Assembly (NCBI GenBank): GCA_964629575.1
Contig: CAZVUM010000009.1
Location: 1-64,000, forward strand
Reading direction: 5' to 3'
DNA: 64,000 nt
Origin: JAYPWI01 sp964629575
GTDB taxonomy: Bacteria; Actinomycetota; Acidimicrobiia; Acidimicrobiales; Poriferisodalaceae
Shown: positions 8,334 through 16,931 of the stretch, piece by piece
Layout: each line of letters opens with the position of its first letter
How positions within the stretch are numbered: the first letter of the stretch is position 1
Notes under the pieces: model-generated
Databases searched by the model: none
Seen by the model: only the letters and a program-made list of their open reading frames with translations
What the model was told of the DNA's origin: nothing
Position numbers and translations under genes: made by a program

Positions 8334-9074
8334 ATGCGTGACTTCAGACTCGCCAGAACCCGGGCGCTCGCGGGTCTCGCCGCGCTCGCGCTGATCGCCG
8401 TTGCGTGTGGAGGGGGCGGCGGGGACGACGTCGTCGTGGTCTTCGCGGCCGCGTCTCTCACCGACGCGTTCGGCGCCCTGGAGGCCGAGTACGAGGCCCA
8501 GAACCCAGGCGTCGACGTCCAGCTGAACCTGGCCGGATCAGCGCGGTTGCGGGCTCAAATCGACGAAGGAGCTCCCGCCGACGTGTTCGCCGCCGCAGCA
8601 CCCGGCCATGTCGAAGGTCTCTACGGCGGCGACAGCGCCCCCCTCGTGTTCGCGACGAATGGTCTGGTCATCGCGGTCCCACGGGGCAATCCCGGTGGGG
8701 TGACCGGCCTGCAGGACCTCGCGTCCGAAGAGCTCCTCGTCGGGCTGTGCGACCCCCGCGTGCCGTGCGGCGAGTACGCGGAGGCACTCCTGGCCGAGGC
8801 ACACGTCACGGCCGCCCCTGACACCCTCGAGCCCGACGTCCGATCGCTTCTCGCCAAGATCGCCAGCGGCGACCTCGACGCCGGGTTGGTCTACGCCACC
8901 GACGCGGGCTCCGACGATCGCGTCGACATGATCGAGGCGCCCGAGACGGGTGTGACGGCGACCTACCCGGTCGTGCAGCTCTCCGACGAAACCCATGCCA
9001 GTGGCTTTGTCGAGCTGCTGACCGGATCGACGGGCCAGGACATCCTTCGCTCCCACGGTTTCGGCGCGCGATGA
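8334..9074 (+). CDS. modA: Molybdate ABC transporter, substrate-binding lipoprotein
   Basis: A 246-residue secreted binding protein with an Arg-rich n-region, hydrophobic core and lipobox LIAVAC, giving lipidation at Cys25. The mature start VVVVFAAASLTDAF is the ModA signature whose first Ser contacts the oxyanion; GSARLRAQIDEGAPADVFAAA and the late VYATDAG...YPVVQ are the other family blocks. It captures molybdate (or tungstate) outside the membrane and delivers it to ModB. Stop overlaps modB (ATGA). Confidence 0.92.
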   Translation: MRDFRLARTRALAGLAALALIAVACGGGGGDDVVVVFAAASLTDAFGALEAEYEAQNPGVDVQLNLAGSARLRAQIDEGAPADVFAAAAPGHVEGLYGGDSAPLVFATNGLVIAVPRGNPGGVTGLQDLASEELLVGLCDPRVPCGEYAEALLAEAHVTAAPDTLEPDVRSLLAKIASGDLDAGLVYATDAGSDDRVDMIEAPETGVTATYPVVQLSDETHASGFVELLTGSTGQDILRSHGFGAR

Positions 9075-9868
9075 CGCGACGAGTCGAGCCCAGGATTCCC
9101 GCGGTCCTGGCGGTGCTGGCAGCGATCGGGTCGCTGCTCTTCATCGTCCCCCTGGTGGGGCTTCTCGGCCGGGTCGCATGGTCTGAGCTGATCGACACCC
9201 TGACGAGCGACGTCGTGCTGGAGGCACTGTGGCTCAGCGCGTCGACGTCGGTGGTCGCGGCGGCCCTTTCCACGGTTCTCGGGGTCCCGCTTGCCTGGGT
9301 GCTGAGCAGGTCACGCGTCCCGGGTCGATCTGTCCTCCGAGCGCTCGTCACCCTGCCGATGGTGCTTCCGCCGGTGGTGGGTGGCGCCGCGCTGCTGTTC
9401 GCCTTCGGGCGTCGCGGCGTGATCGGCGAGGCGCTCGACGACGCCACCGGGTTCCTGCTCCCGTTCTCGTGGTGGGGGGTCGTCGTCGCCAACACCTTCG
9501 TCGCCATGCCGTTCCTGGTTCTCACCGTCGAAGCGGCGCTGTCCAACATCGATCGCCGTTACGAGATGGCGGCGGAATCCCTTGGGGCCCGTCCGCTCCA
9601 GGTGTTCCGCCGCGTCACGCTCCCGATGATCCGGCCCTCGCTCGTGGCGGGCGTCGTGCTCGCGTGGGCTCGAGCCCTCGGCGAGTTCGGAGCGACGATC
9701 ACCTTCAACGGCAACCTCCAGGGCCGCACACAGACCCTTCCGCTCGCTGTGTTTCTCGAGCTCGAAGGCGGCGATCGCGATGCGGCGGTCGCCATCAGCC
9801 TCGTGCTGGTCGTCGTGTCCCTCGCGGTGCTTCTCAGCCTTCGCCGGAACTGGTGGCCGGCGCGATGA
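9071..9868 (+). CDS. modB: Molybdate ABC transporter, permease
   Basis: A 265-residue inner-membrane permease with five to six hydrophobic helices. The cytoplasmic EAA loop, EMAAESLGARPLQVFRRVTL, couples to the ATPase; LPMVLPPVVGGAALL and ARALGEFGATITF are strongly conserved in ModB. ATGA overlaps at both ends (9071-9074 and 9865-9868) tie its translation to modA and modC. Confidence 0.92.
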   Translation: MTRRVEPRIPAVLAVLAAIGSLLFIVPLVGLLGRVAWSELIDTLTSDVVLEALWLSASTSVVAAALSTVLGVPLAWVLSRSRVPGRSVLRALVTLPMVLPPVVGGAALLFAFGRRGVIGEALDDATGFLLPFSWWGVVVANTFVAMPFLVLTVEAALSNIDRRYEMAAESLGARPLQVFRRVTLPMIRPSLVAGVVLAWARALGEFGATITFNGNLQGRTQTLPLAVFLELEGGDRDAAVAISLVLVVVSLAVLLSLRRNWWPAR

Positions 9869-10920
9869 GCGGGCTCGCAGCATCGTTCCGAGCCCGACGA
9901 GGCGAGGCCTTCGAGGTTGCCGTCGATCTCACGATCGACACGGGGGAGACCGTCGCGCTCCTGGGCCCGAACGGGGCAGGAAAAAGCACCGTCGTGGATG
10001 CCCTCGCCGGCCACCTTCCGATCGAAGAGGGGTCGATCGCACTGGGTGAGCGAGTCCTCGACGACGGTCGAGTCACCTTCGTGGCGCCGGATGCGCGCAA
10101 CATCGGCGTGGTCTTCCAGAACTACCTGCTCTTCGACCACCTCGATGTGGTCGACAACATTGCGTTCGGACTCGCGGTCGAAGCGCCGCGCCGCGAGGCG
10201 AGGGAGCGAGCACGGGCGTGGCTCGAACCCATGGGGCTGGTGGAGTTGGCGAAACGGAAGCCGCCAGAGTTGTCGGGCGGTCAAGCGCAACGGGTTGCAG
10301 TCGCCCGAGCGCTCGCGCCAGCGCCCGACCTTGTGCTTCTCGACGAGCCGCTGGCGGCGCTCGACGCGAGGACCCGTCACCAGGTGCGCCGGACCCTGGC
10401 GCAGCACCTCAGCGCATACGCGGGCCCACGGCTGCTCATCACCCACGAGCCGATGGACGCCTTCCTGCTCGCGGACCGGATCGTCGTGATGGAGGATGGC
10501 GTCATCGTCCAGCGTGGGACGCCCGACGACATCCGCCGGGCACCGGCAACCGAGTACGTCGCGGCGTTGTCAGGCACCAACCTCCTCACCGGCCGGGCCG
10601 ATTCGGGTCAGCTGACCGTTCCCGAAGGACCCCGGCTCGCGACGTCGGACGTCTCCGCGAACGGCGACGTGCTGATCGTGATCGATCCGGCGGCGGTCGC
10701 CCTCTACCCCGACGAACCTCACGGCAGCCCGCGCAACACATGGCTCGCGGAGGTCGAGAGCGTCGAAAGGCTTGGCGACATCGTTCGTGTCCGGCTGGGC
10801 GGGCCGTTGAAGCTGATGTGCGACATCACCCCTGCAGCGGCGACGGCCCTTGGCGTCACGCCGGGGCAATCCCTCTGGGCGACCGTGAAGGCGACCGAGG
10901 TCTCCGTCAGCCCGGCGTGA
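9865..10920 (+). CDS. modC: Molybdate ABC transporter, ATPase with TOBE/mop-like C-terminus
   Basis: A 351-residue ATPase. Walker A is GPNGAGKST near residue 34, the Q-loop follows VVFQNYLLF, the signature is LSGGQAQRVAVARAL, Walker B is LVLLDEPLAALD and the switch His is in LLITHEP. The last hundred residues form a TOBE-type oxyanion-sensing domain (SVERLGDIVRVRLGG), as in ModC and CysA. The stop overlaps the convergent DUF418 gene by 14 bases. Confidence 0.9.
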   Translation: MSGLAASFRARRGEAFEVAVDLTIDTGETVALLGPNGAGKSTVVDALAGHLPIEEGSIALGERVLDDGRVTFVAPDARNIGVVFQNYLLFDHLDVVDNIAFGLAVEAPRREARERARAWLEPMGLVELAKRKPPELSGGQAQRVAVARALAPAPDLVLLDEPLAALDARTRHQVRRTLAQHLSAYAGPRLLITHEPMDAFLLADRIVVMEDGVIVQRGTPDDIRRAPATEYVAALSGTNLLTGRADSGQLTVPEGPRLATSDVSANGDVLIVIDPAAVALYPDEPHGSPRNTWLAEVESVERLGDIVRVRLGGPLKLMCDITPAAATALGVTPGQSLWATVKATEVSVSPA

Positions 10921-12037
10921 GCTCGCGGCGAATCGGCTGCCAGCGACGGTATGTCGCGCACCGCCACGCCCACTCCACGGGTCCGAAGCGAAACCGCTGG
11001 AGCCACCACGTGCTCCACCACAGCTGGAGCGCCCAGACGGCGACGATCAAGCCCAAGATGGCGGTCCGGCCGAGGTCGACGTCGGAGAAGGCGTTCGTGA
11101 GGACGAGCACACCCAACACCGTCTGGCTCAGGTAGTTGGTGAGCGCCATTCGCCCCACGTTGGTGATCCGCTCTCGGTGGCGGGTCGCCGACTGATTCCA
11201 CAGAACGATCAGGCCGAGGTACCCCATCGCCATCGGAATGGTCGCGAGGCCGTTGGGCACCTGGCCGACGATCGCCACGTCGGCCGACCATCCGTCGACG
11301 CTCCGAACGATCACCCCGAGAACGGCAAGCGGGACGCCGATCCCGAACCCCCACCCCACCATCTGCCTGTAGGAGTCCACTGTCTGCTGGCCCTGCACCA
11401 CGCCCCAGCGGTAGAGGGCGACGCCGATCAGCATCAGGCCGAGAGCTCGGCCGAAGGCGTCCGCAAGGAAGTGTGTGAAGAGAAAGTCGGAGGGGTCGCC
11501 GCCACCGGGGATCCACAGGTCGCCGAGACCCTCACCGTTGGGCCCTACCTCGCGCTGCACGAACGGGGCCATGACGGTGCTGGCCAACGCAAGGATCGAT
11601 CCCAGCACGAGGAGCGTGATGGGTCGTCGGTTGCGGAGGAGAAGTACGACCGGTGCGCAGATCGCGTAGAGCATCAACACGTCGCCCTCCCACAGAAGGG
11701 AGTGGGCGAAACCGATGCCGAGCAGCAGTGCGAAACGCCACAGGCTGAGCCATCCGACGCGACGCCCTTTGAGAGCGGCGCGTTCGGCGAAGATCACGAC
11801 CCCGACGCCGAACAGGAGCGAAAAGAGCGCCATCATCTTCTGATCGACGAGCACGAGGCTGACGATCCCCACGACCCGATCGACGATGTTGTCGCTCCCG
11901 CCGGCGTCGAGGTTGAAGTACGCGGCGTCGACGAGGCCGAACGCGATGGCATTCATCACCAAGATGCCGAGGGTGGCCACCCCCCGCACCGCATCGAGCG
12001 ACCTGATGCGCTCGGCGGTGCCGACGGGATCTGTCAC
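10907..12037 (-). CDS. DUF418-family membrane protein
   Basis: A 376-residue integral membrane protein with about nine to ten hydrophobic helices. The opening RIRSLDAVRGVATLGILVMN is the heparan-alpha-glucosaminide-acetyltransferase-like start seen in DUF418 proteins, and the C-terminal third (GRMALTNYLSQTVLGVLVL) is the DUF418 domain proper. Function is unknown; the family resembles membrane acyltransferases. GTG 12037 overlaps the stop of the ABC permease (GTGA), so it is the third gene of an exporter operon. Confidence 0.85.
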   Translation of the reverse strand: MTDPVGTAERIRSLDAVRGVATLGILVMNAIAFGLVDAAYFNLDAGGSDNIVDRVVGIVSLVLVDQKMMALFSLLFGVGVVIFAERAALKGRRVGWLSLWRFALLLGIGFAHSLLWEGDVLMLYAICAPVVLLLRNRRPITLLVLGSILALASTVMAPFVQREVGPNGEGLGDLWIPGGGDPSDFLFTHFLADAFGRALGLMLIGVALYRWGVVQGQQTVDSYRQMVGWGFGIGVPLAVLGVIVRSVDGWSADVAIVGQVPNGLATIPMAMGYLGLIVLWNQSATRHRERITNVGRMALTNYLSQTVLGVLVLTNAFSDVDLGRTAILGLIVAVWALQLWWSTWWLQRFRFGPVEWAWRCATYRRWQPIRRELTPG

Positions 12038-12795
12038 ACGTCCCTCCTGGCGAACAGACGAGCCGTCGTGAGTCCCAGGCCGCCCATCCATGCCGCCAAC
12101 GCGGCGACTGCGGTCGTGGTGGCGATGGAGGCCGTGTCGAACGGGGAGGTCTCGCCGGAGATGGCCTCGTCGACAACGCCGATCACAGAACCCAATGTGT
12201 AGTCGCCCACTGTCGGGATGAGGCTGATCAGTGGGTCGAGCACCAGGAGCAGACCCGTCGTTGCGACCATTCCGAACGCCCCGTTGCGGGTGAGGGTTGC
12301 GAGACCGAAAGCCACGCTGGCGAAGAGGACCGACGTCACAACGGTGGCCAGCAGCTCACGGGTCTCGAAAGGAACAGAGACGCCGTTGAGATCGCCGACG
12401 ACCCATGCGGCCGCCCATCCGAGACCCAGTGCGCCGACCAGGCCGAACGCGAGGGTGCTGACGCCGGCTGTGGCTTTGGCGCCGAGCGCCCGAAGGCGGC
12501 GAGGCTCGGTGGTCAGCATGCGCTTCATCGTGCCCTGTTTGTATTCGGTCCCGACGAGCCAACCCCCGTAGACGATGGCGGTGAGCGGGCCGAGGATCGC
12601 GAAGACTGTGGACCAGGTCTCGGTGTAGGCCATCGCGCTGTCCGGCGTGTACCAGAGCAACACCGCCGATGGAGCCAGGACGCCGAGCAGGAGAATGCCG
12701 GCGACTGCGGCTGGGGTTCGGTGGGCGCGCAACTTGTAGAGCTCGGCGCGCCAGGTGCCCGTGGAGGGCGAGTGGGTGGTGGTGAGATCAGGCAT
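12034..12795 (-). CDS. ABC-2 type exporter, permease subunit
   Basis: A 253-residue membrane protein with an N-terminal cytoplasmic stretch (WRAELYKLRAHRTP) followed by six hydrophobic segments. GGWLVGTEYKQGTMKRML is the coupling-helix motif of ABC-2 permeases. ATG 12795 overlaps the end of the ATPase by eight bases. With that ATPase it should form a half-size exporter for a lipophilic compound or peptide. A divergent two-component system next door suggests regulated export. Confidence 0.85.
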   Translation of the reverse strand: MPDLTTTHSPSTGTWRAELYKLRAHRTPAAVAGILLLGVLAPSAVLLWYTPDSAMAYTETWSTVFAILGPLTAIVYGGWLVGTEYKQGTMKRMLTTEPRRLRALGAKATAGVSTLAFGLVGALGLGWAAAWVVGDLNGVSVPFETRELLATVVTSVLFASVAFGLATLTRNGAFGMVATTGLLLVLDPLISLIPTVGDYTLGSVIGVVDEAISGETSPFDTASIATTTAVAALAAWMGGLGLTTARLFARRDV

Positions 12796-13777
12796 GGGTC
12801 AGTTCTTCCTTGGGGCCGTGGTTGGCGGTCATGTCGAGGAACGCGTCCTCGAGGTTGATGCGGTCTCGGCGGAGCTCCGAGGCGATGACGCCGCGGTCCG
12901 CGAGAAGTCCGTTGAGGTCGCGTCCGCTCCAGTGAGCGGGTAGGGCCACGCGGATCGCCTCATCGAAGGTCTCGATGTCGATGTCCTCTTGGGCGAGGGC
13001 GGCAGTTGCCGCCGAGATCTCCGAGGCCTCCAGTCGCACCGTGAAGGTGTTGCTCTCACGGCCTCGGAGAATCTCGTCGGTCGTTCCGCTGGCGATCAGC
13101 CGACCGCGCGCCAGCACGAGCAGGCTGTCCGACGCCTGCTCGACCTCGGCGAGCTGGTGGGAAGACACCAGAACCGTGGTGCCGCGTTCGGGAAGGCGGC
13201 GCAGGAGGTGGCGGATCTCGACGATGCCCGCGGGGTCCAGCCCGTTGGCGGGCTCGTCGAGAATCACCAGCGCCGGGTCACCGATGAGGGCGACCGCGAT
13301 CCCGAGGCGCTGTTTCATCCCGAGCGAGTAACCGCCGGCCCGGTCTCCCGCGCGATCGACCAGGTCGACGAGTTCGAGGAGCTCATCGATGCGTGTCGCG
13401 TCGATGTTCAGGCCCAGCGCGGTGGCCTGCAGCTGCAGGTTCTGGCGTGCTGTCAGGCGCTCGTACAGCGCCGGCGCCTCGATCAGGGCGCCGGTACGGC
13501 GAAGGGCGTGGCCGAAGCCGGGCTCCCGGAGGTGCGTGCCCAGGAGGTGGGCGGATCCCGCGGTGGGTCGAACGAGGCCGAGCAGCATCTTCATGGCGGT
13601 GGTCTTGCCTGCGCCGTTGGGGCCCAGGAGGCCGATCACCTGCCCGGCCGGGACCTCGAAGCTGAGGTCGTCGACCGCGACGTGGCGGCCGTAGCGCTTC
13701 GTGAGGCCTTCGGCTGCGGCGACCGTCCGGCCTCCGGAGCGCCCTGCCGGCCGTGGGGGAGTGGATGAGGTGTGCAT
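12788..13777 (-). CDS. ABC-2 type exporter, ATPase subunit
   Basis: A 329-residue ATPase with Walker A LLGPNGAGKTTAMKML at about 50-65, signature YSLGMKQRLGIAVALI, Walker B LVILDEPANGLDP and switch His in VSSHQLAEVEQ. The C-terminal 80 residues are the regulatory tail common to drug/bacteriocin exporters. ATG 13777 was chosen because the protein starts shortly before the first ABC strand; the frame stays open far upstream by chance. Divergent from the histidine kinase across about 170 bases. Confidence 0.88.
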   Translation of the reverse strand: MHTSSTPPRPAGRSGGRTVAAAEGLTKRYGRHVAVDDLSFEVPAGQVIGLLGPNGAGKTTAMKMLLGLVRPTAGSAHLLGTHLREPGFGHALRRTGALIEAPALYERLTARQNLQLQATALGLNIDATRIDELLELVDLVDRAGDRAGGYSLGMKQRLGIAVALIGDPALVILDEPANGLDPAGIVEIRHLLRRLPERGTTVLVSSHQLAEVEQASDSLLVLARGRLIASGTTDEILRGRESNTFTVRLEASEISAATAALAQEDIDIETFDEAIRVALPAHWSGRDLNGLLADRGVIASELRRDRINLEDAFLDMTANHGPKEELTHA

Positions 13778-13918
13778 GACGCTCACTGTGCGGGAGCGAC
13801 GCGACGGGCGCATCGGGCGACCGGCCGTTCTCGGGTGGCCCTGGGGTCGATGGCGTATCGGCCGAAAGGATGAGGCCAATCGAGCCGGTCGGGTGGCTCG
13901 CCTGCGGTGCGGGTTCCG

Positions 13919-13924
13919 TACCCT
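13919..13924 (+). promoter_or_regulatory. -10 element of the two-component operon
   Basis: TACCCT is followed by seven bases and then GTG 13932. This places the transcript start at or just before a six-codon reading frame that overlaps the kinase start. The 140 bases upstream to the ABC ATPase start (13778-13918) hold no gene. Confidence 0.45.
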
Positions 13925-13931
13925 GGCCACC

Positions 13932-13952
13932 GTGTCCGGGATCATTCGATGA
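13932..13952 (+). CDS. Possible six-residue leader peptide upstream of the histidine kinase
   Basis: GTG 13932 opens a frame VSGIIR followed by TGA 13950-13952, which overlaps the kinase ATG (13949) in the arrangement ATGA. The promoter hexamer seven bases upstream would make this GTG the 5' end of a leaderless mRNA, so ribosomes could load here and reinitiate at the kinase. This is inferred from geometry only. Confidence 0.35.
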   Translation: MSGIIR

Positions 13953-15097
13953 GGGAGGCCCTCCGACGGCTGCTCGACGAGCCACGACCCGAAGGCGCTC
14001 CGCCCGTGAGGCGCTGGGAGGTCGTTCTCGTCGGCCTCGGGGTGGCGCTGGGCCTCGTCGAGGCGGCGTTCGAGCCGAACGTCACCTGGCGCCCCGTCGC
14101 CGCCGCGATGGTCGTCGTGCTGGTCCCGTTGGTCCTGGTCCGTCGGACGAGGCCGCTCACGGTCGTGCTCCTCATCTTCGGCGTGCAGGCGTTGGTCGAT
14201 GGACTGGTCTGGCTCACTGATGAGGGAACGACGCTCGTCGGGGTCACCTTCGTTGCCAGCGTCACAGCGACGTATGCGGTAGCTCGCTGGGGATCGGGTC
14301 GCGAGATCTCGGTGGGCGCGCCTGCCGTGGTGCTGCTGAGCCTCGTGAGCGACCCAACCGACGACGTTCCGTTCATCGCCGCGCTGGTGAGCAGCACCCT
14401 GTGGCTTCTGGTGGTCGCCGTCGGCATCATCGTTCGAACCAGGGGCTCTCGACGGCGCGAACGAGTCGAGGCGGCGCGACTGTCCGAGAGGGAGCTCCTG
14501 GCGCGTGAGCTCCACGACACGGTGGCCCATCACGTGTCGGCCATCGCCATCCAGGCCCAGGCCGGACGGCTGATGGCCCAGACCGACCCTGCCTCGGCAG
14601 CCGGGGTGCTGGAGACGATCGAGGACGCAGCATCTCAGACCCTGTCGGAGATGCGACGGCTCGTGAGCGCTCTGCGCGACGATGCCGAAGCCGAGCTTCG
14701 ACCACAGGCGAGCCTCGACGACCTGTCCGCTCTCGGTGAGGTCGCGGGTCCGGGTCCGGCGATCGAGCTCGACGTGATCGGAGATGCCGAACGGGTGGCA
14801 CCGAGCCTCGCGGCAAGCGTCTTTCGGGTCGCGCAGGAGGCCGTGACGAATGCGCGGCGACACGCCCGCAACGCGAGCGTGGTGCGGGTCGAGATCCGCA
14901 TCGTACGCGACGAGGTCCACGTGTCGGTTGTGGACGACGGTGATGCCGTGGCCAGCGCGGCAGGGCGGGGCAGCGGCTACGGGCTGATCGGGATGCAGGA
15001 GCGGGCCGAGCTGCTGGGCGGAACATTCGAGGCCGGTCCGCACGAACCACGCGGCTGGGAAGTGAGGGCGATACTGCCAAACGGGGAGGGACGATGA
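13949..15097 (+). CDS. Sensor histidine kinase, NarL-type (HisKA_3)
   Basis: A 382-residue membrane kinase. Residues 20-165 hold about five hydrophobic segments with little extracellular sequence, suggesting an intramembrane-sensing type. The dimerisation helix has the phospho-acceptor His189 in ARELHDTVAHHVSAIAIQAQ. The ATPase domain has the N box FRVAQEAVTNARRHA and G boxes VVDDGD and GYGLIGMQERA. It should phosphorylate the response regulator encoded next, which overlaps by ATGA. Divergence from an ABC exporter is the layout of envelope-stress or antibiotic-sensing modules; the signal is unknown. Confidence 0.9.
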   Translation: MREALRRLLDEPRPEGAPPVRRWEVVLVGLGVALGLVEAAFEPNVTWRPVAAAMVVVLVPLVLVRRTRPLTVVLLIFGVQALVDGLVWLTDEGTTLVGVTFVASVTATYAVARWGSGREISVGAPAVVLLSLVSDPTDDVPFIAALVSSTLWLLVVAVGIIVRTRGSRRRERVEAARLSERELLARELHDTVAHHVSAIAIQAQAGRLMAQTDPASAAGVLETIEDAASQTLSEMRRLVSALRDDAEAELRPQASLDDLSALGEVAGPGPAIELDVIGDAERVAPSLAASVFRVAQEAVTNARRHARNASVVRVEIRIVRDEVHVSVVDDGDAVASAAGRGSGYGLIGMQERAELLGGTFEAGPHEPRGWEVRAILPNGEGR

Positions 15098-15750
15098 CCC
15101 TGAGGGTGCTGCTGGCCGACGATCAGGAGCTCATCCGGACCGGCTTCAAGATGATCCTCGACGCGCACCCCGCCGACATCGAGGTGATCGGCGAGGCAGC
15201 CGATGGCGCTGAGGCGGTCGAGATGGCGCGGCGCAGCCGGCCCGATGTCTGTCTGTTCGACATCCGGATGCCGGTCATGGACGGCATCGAGGCGACGCAG
15301 GCACTCGCCGGCCCCGACGTCGCGGATCCGATGGCGGTCGTGGTGATCACGACGTTCGATCTCGACGAGTACGTCCACGGAGCGCTCAAGGCGGGGGCTC
15401 GGGGTTTCTTGCTGAAGGACGCCGGACCCGATCTCCTCGTTCAGGCGATCGAGGCGGCCGCCAACGGAGAGGCGTTGATCGCGCCCAGCATCACGGCCCG
15501 CCTTCTGGCGACGTTCGCCGGGTCGGGAGCGACCGCAGAGCCGGCGCAGCCCATCGAACCGCTCACCGAGCGGGAGGAGGAGGTGCTGCTCACCGTGGCC
15601 AGCGGCAGGACCAACGCCGAGATCGCCGAAGAGCTCTACATCAGCCTGTCGACGGTCAAGACACACCTGGCGTCGTTGATGACCAAGCTCGGGGCCCGCA
15701 ACCGGGTCGAGATCGCCATGTGGGCCTACGAGACGGGCAGGGTCGGGTAG
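15094..15750 (+). CDS. Response regulator, NarL/LuxR family
   Basis: A 218-residue regulator. The receiver domain has acidic pocket residues LLADDQ, phospho-acceptor Asp56 in CLFDIRMPVMDG, the switch Thr in VVITTFDLDEY and Lys in FLLKDAG. After a short linker the LuxR helix-turn-helix reads LTEREEEVLLTVASGRTNAE...STVKTHLASLMTKLGARNRV. It is coupled to the kinase and probably controls the divergent exporter operon. It ends four bases from the convergent next gene. Confidence 0.92.
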   Translation: MTLRVLLADDQELIRTGFKMILDAHPADIEVIGEAADGAEAVEMARRSRPDVCLFDIRMPVMDGIEATQALAGPDVADPMAVVVITTFDLDEYVHGALKAGARGFLLKDAGPDLLVQAIEAAANGEALIAPSITARLLATFAGSGATAEPAQPIEPLTEREEEVLLTVASGRTNAEIAEELYISLSTVKTHLASLMTKLGARNRVEIAMWAYETGRVG

Positions 15751-15754
15751 CCCC

Positions 15755-16048
15755 TCAGATCGCGCTGTCGACGAAGGACACGTGCATCGTCGTCACGGGT
15801 GAATCGAACTGGGCGAACAGCGCGGCCCGCTCCGGCGAGTCGTTGTATCCCTCGAGCGCTGCTTCGAAGTCGGCCACCGAACCCGGATAGCTGACGGCCC
15901 ACACGAACTCGTTGGCGTCCCGGTCCGCGTAGGCGAAATCGACCGTGTATCCGAACTTCTCCCGGACGGGAATGATCTTTGGAAACCACGTCACGATGTC
16001 GTCGAGCCGACCGTCCGCGATCTCGTACCGCCGCAGCTGCGTTGCCAT
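15755..16048 (-). CDS. Small dimeric alpha/beta-barrel protein (NIPSNAP/EthD-like)
   Basis: A 97-residue protein beginning MATQLRRYEIADGRLDDIVTWF with later NEFVWAVSYPGSVADFEAAL, a pattern of NIPSNAP- or ABM-like ferredoxin-fold barrels. A strong Shine-Dalgarno (GGAGGAG) precedes ATG 16048. Such proteins often accompany oxidative catabolism; no catalytic residues can be named. Confidence 0.7.
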   Translation of the reverse strand: MATQLRRYEIADGRLDDIVTWFPKIIPVREKFGYTVDFAYADRDANEFVWAVSYPGSVADFEAALEGYNDSPERAALFAQFDSPVTTMHVSFVDSAI

Positions 16049-16111
16049 GTGCTTCTCCTCCGTCCGGGGCAGTCTGACAGGAGAGAGTCGAGCCCGCCGT
16101 CGAACCGGTCG

Positions 16112-16879
16112 CTACTCGAACACCGGTGCCCGCTTCTCCACGAAGGCGCGGGCACCCTCTGCTGCGTCTGGCGTGCCGCCACACGCTCGGACGGCCTCGC
16201 GTTCGGCGTCGAGGGCTGTGTCGACATCCGAGTCGAGGGTGGCCTGAACGGCGTCCATGACGCCTCGGATCGCGAGCCGCGGTCCGTGGGCCAGCTCCTG
16301 GGCCAGCTCGTGGGCCCGGGCCTTCAACTCGCCGACGGGATGGATCTCGCTCACCAAGCCGATCTCCAGGGCTTCGGGCCCGCCGATCATGCGGTGCCGG
16401 AGCATCATGTCGAGGGCTCGAGTCGGGCCGACGGTACGGGTGAGGCGCACGCTGCCTCCCCACGCAGGGACCGCGCCGAGGTCGAGCTCGGGCAGGCCGA
16501 TCTTCGACCCCTCGGTGGCGGCGAGTCGGAAGGTGCACGCCAGCGGAAGCTCGAGCCCGCCGCCGAGGCAATACCCGAAGAGGGTCGCGATCGAGGGCTT
16601 GCCCATGGTCTCGAGCATGCGGAGCACCCGACGTCGCTGATCGAGAACGGCTTCGAACCCACCCCGGTCGCCTGCCTCGGAACGGAGCTGTTTGAGGTCC
16701 ATCCCGACGGAGAAGTTGTCCTCACCGTCGGCTGTGAACACGACGACGCGCACCGAGTCGTCGTTCTTGACGTCGTCGAGGACCTGTTCGATCTCGTCGA
16801 TGTACTCGAGCGTCATCCGGTTGATCGGGGCATCGTCGTTGACGAAGGTCAGAACTCGCCCGTCGCGTTCGATTCTCAT
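16112..16879 (-). CDS. Enoyl-CoA hydratase/isomerase family protein
   Basis: A 255-residue crotonase-fold protein. The oxyanion-hole stretch NFSVGMDLKQL and the second block GYCLGGGLELPLACTFRLAA are conserved, followed by KIGLPELDLGAVPAWGGSVRL. In classical hydratases two glutamates act as acid/base; here Glu in GLPELDLG fits one position and the other is not clear, so it could be an isomerase or hydrolase of the superfamily. ATG 16879 is the only start that leaves a normal N-terminus. Divergent from the cyclase-family gene. Confidence 0.85.
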   Translation of the reverse strand: MRIERDGRVLTFVNDDAPINRMTLEYIDEIEQVLDDVKNDDSVRVVVFTADGEDNFSVGMDLKQLRSEAGDRGGFEAVLDQRRRVLRMLETMGKPSIATLFGYCLGGGLELPLACTFRLAATEGSKIGLPELDLGAVPAWGGSVRLTRTVGPTRALDMMLRHRMIGGPEALEIGLVSEIHPVGELKARAHELAQELAHGPRLAIRGVMDAVQATLDSDVDTALDAEREAVRACGGTPDAAEGARAFVEKRAPVFE

Positions 16880-16901
16880 GTCCACAATCAACCACACCGC
16901 G

Positions 16902-16927
16902 TAGGCTGCCGCGCGCCGACGAGGGGG
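16902..16927 (+). promoter_or_regulatory. Promoter and ribosome-binding site of the cyclase-family gene
   Basis: TAGGCT (16902-16907) fits a -10 element. GAGGGGG (16921-16927) sits four bases before ATG 16932 as a clear Shine-Dalgarno, so this transcript has a short leader. Confidence 0.45.
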
Positions 16928-16931
16928 AACG

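Noticed and set aside
12788..15043. A 751-residue frame extending the ABC ATPase upstream
   Set aside because: The extra part is antisense to the histidine kinase. The ATPase starts normally at ATG 13777.
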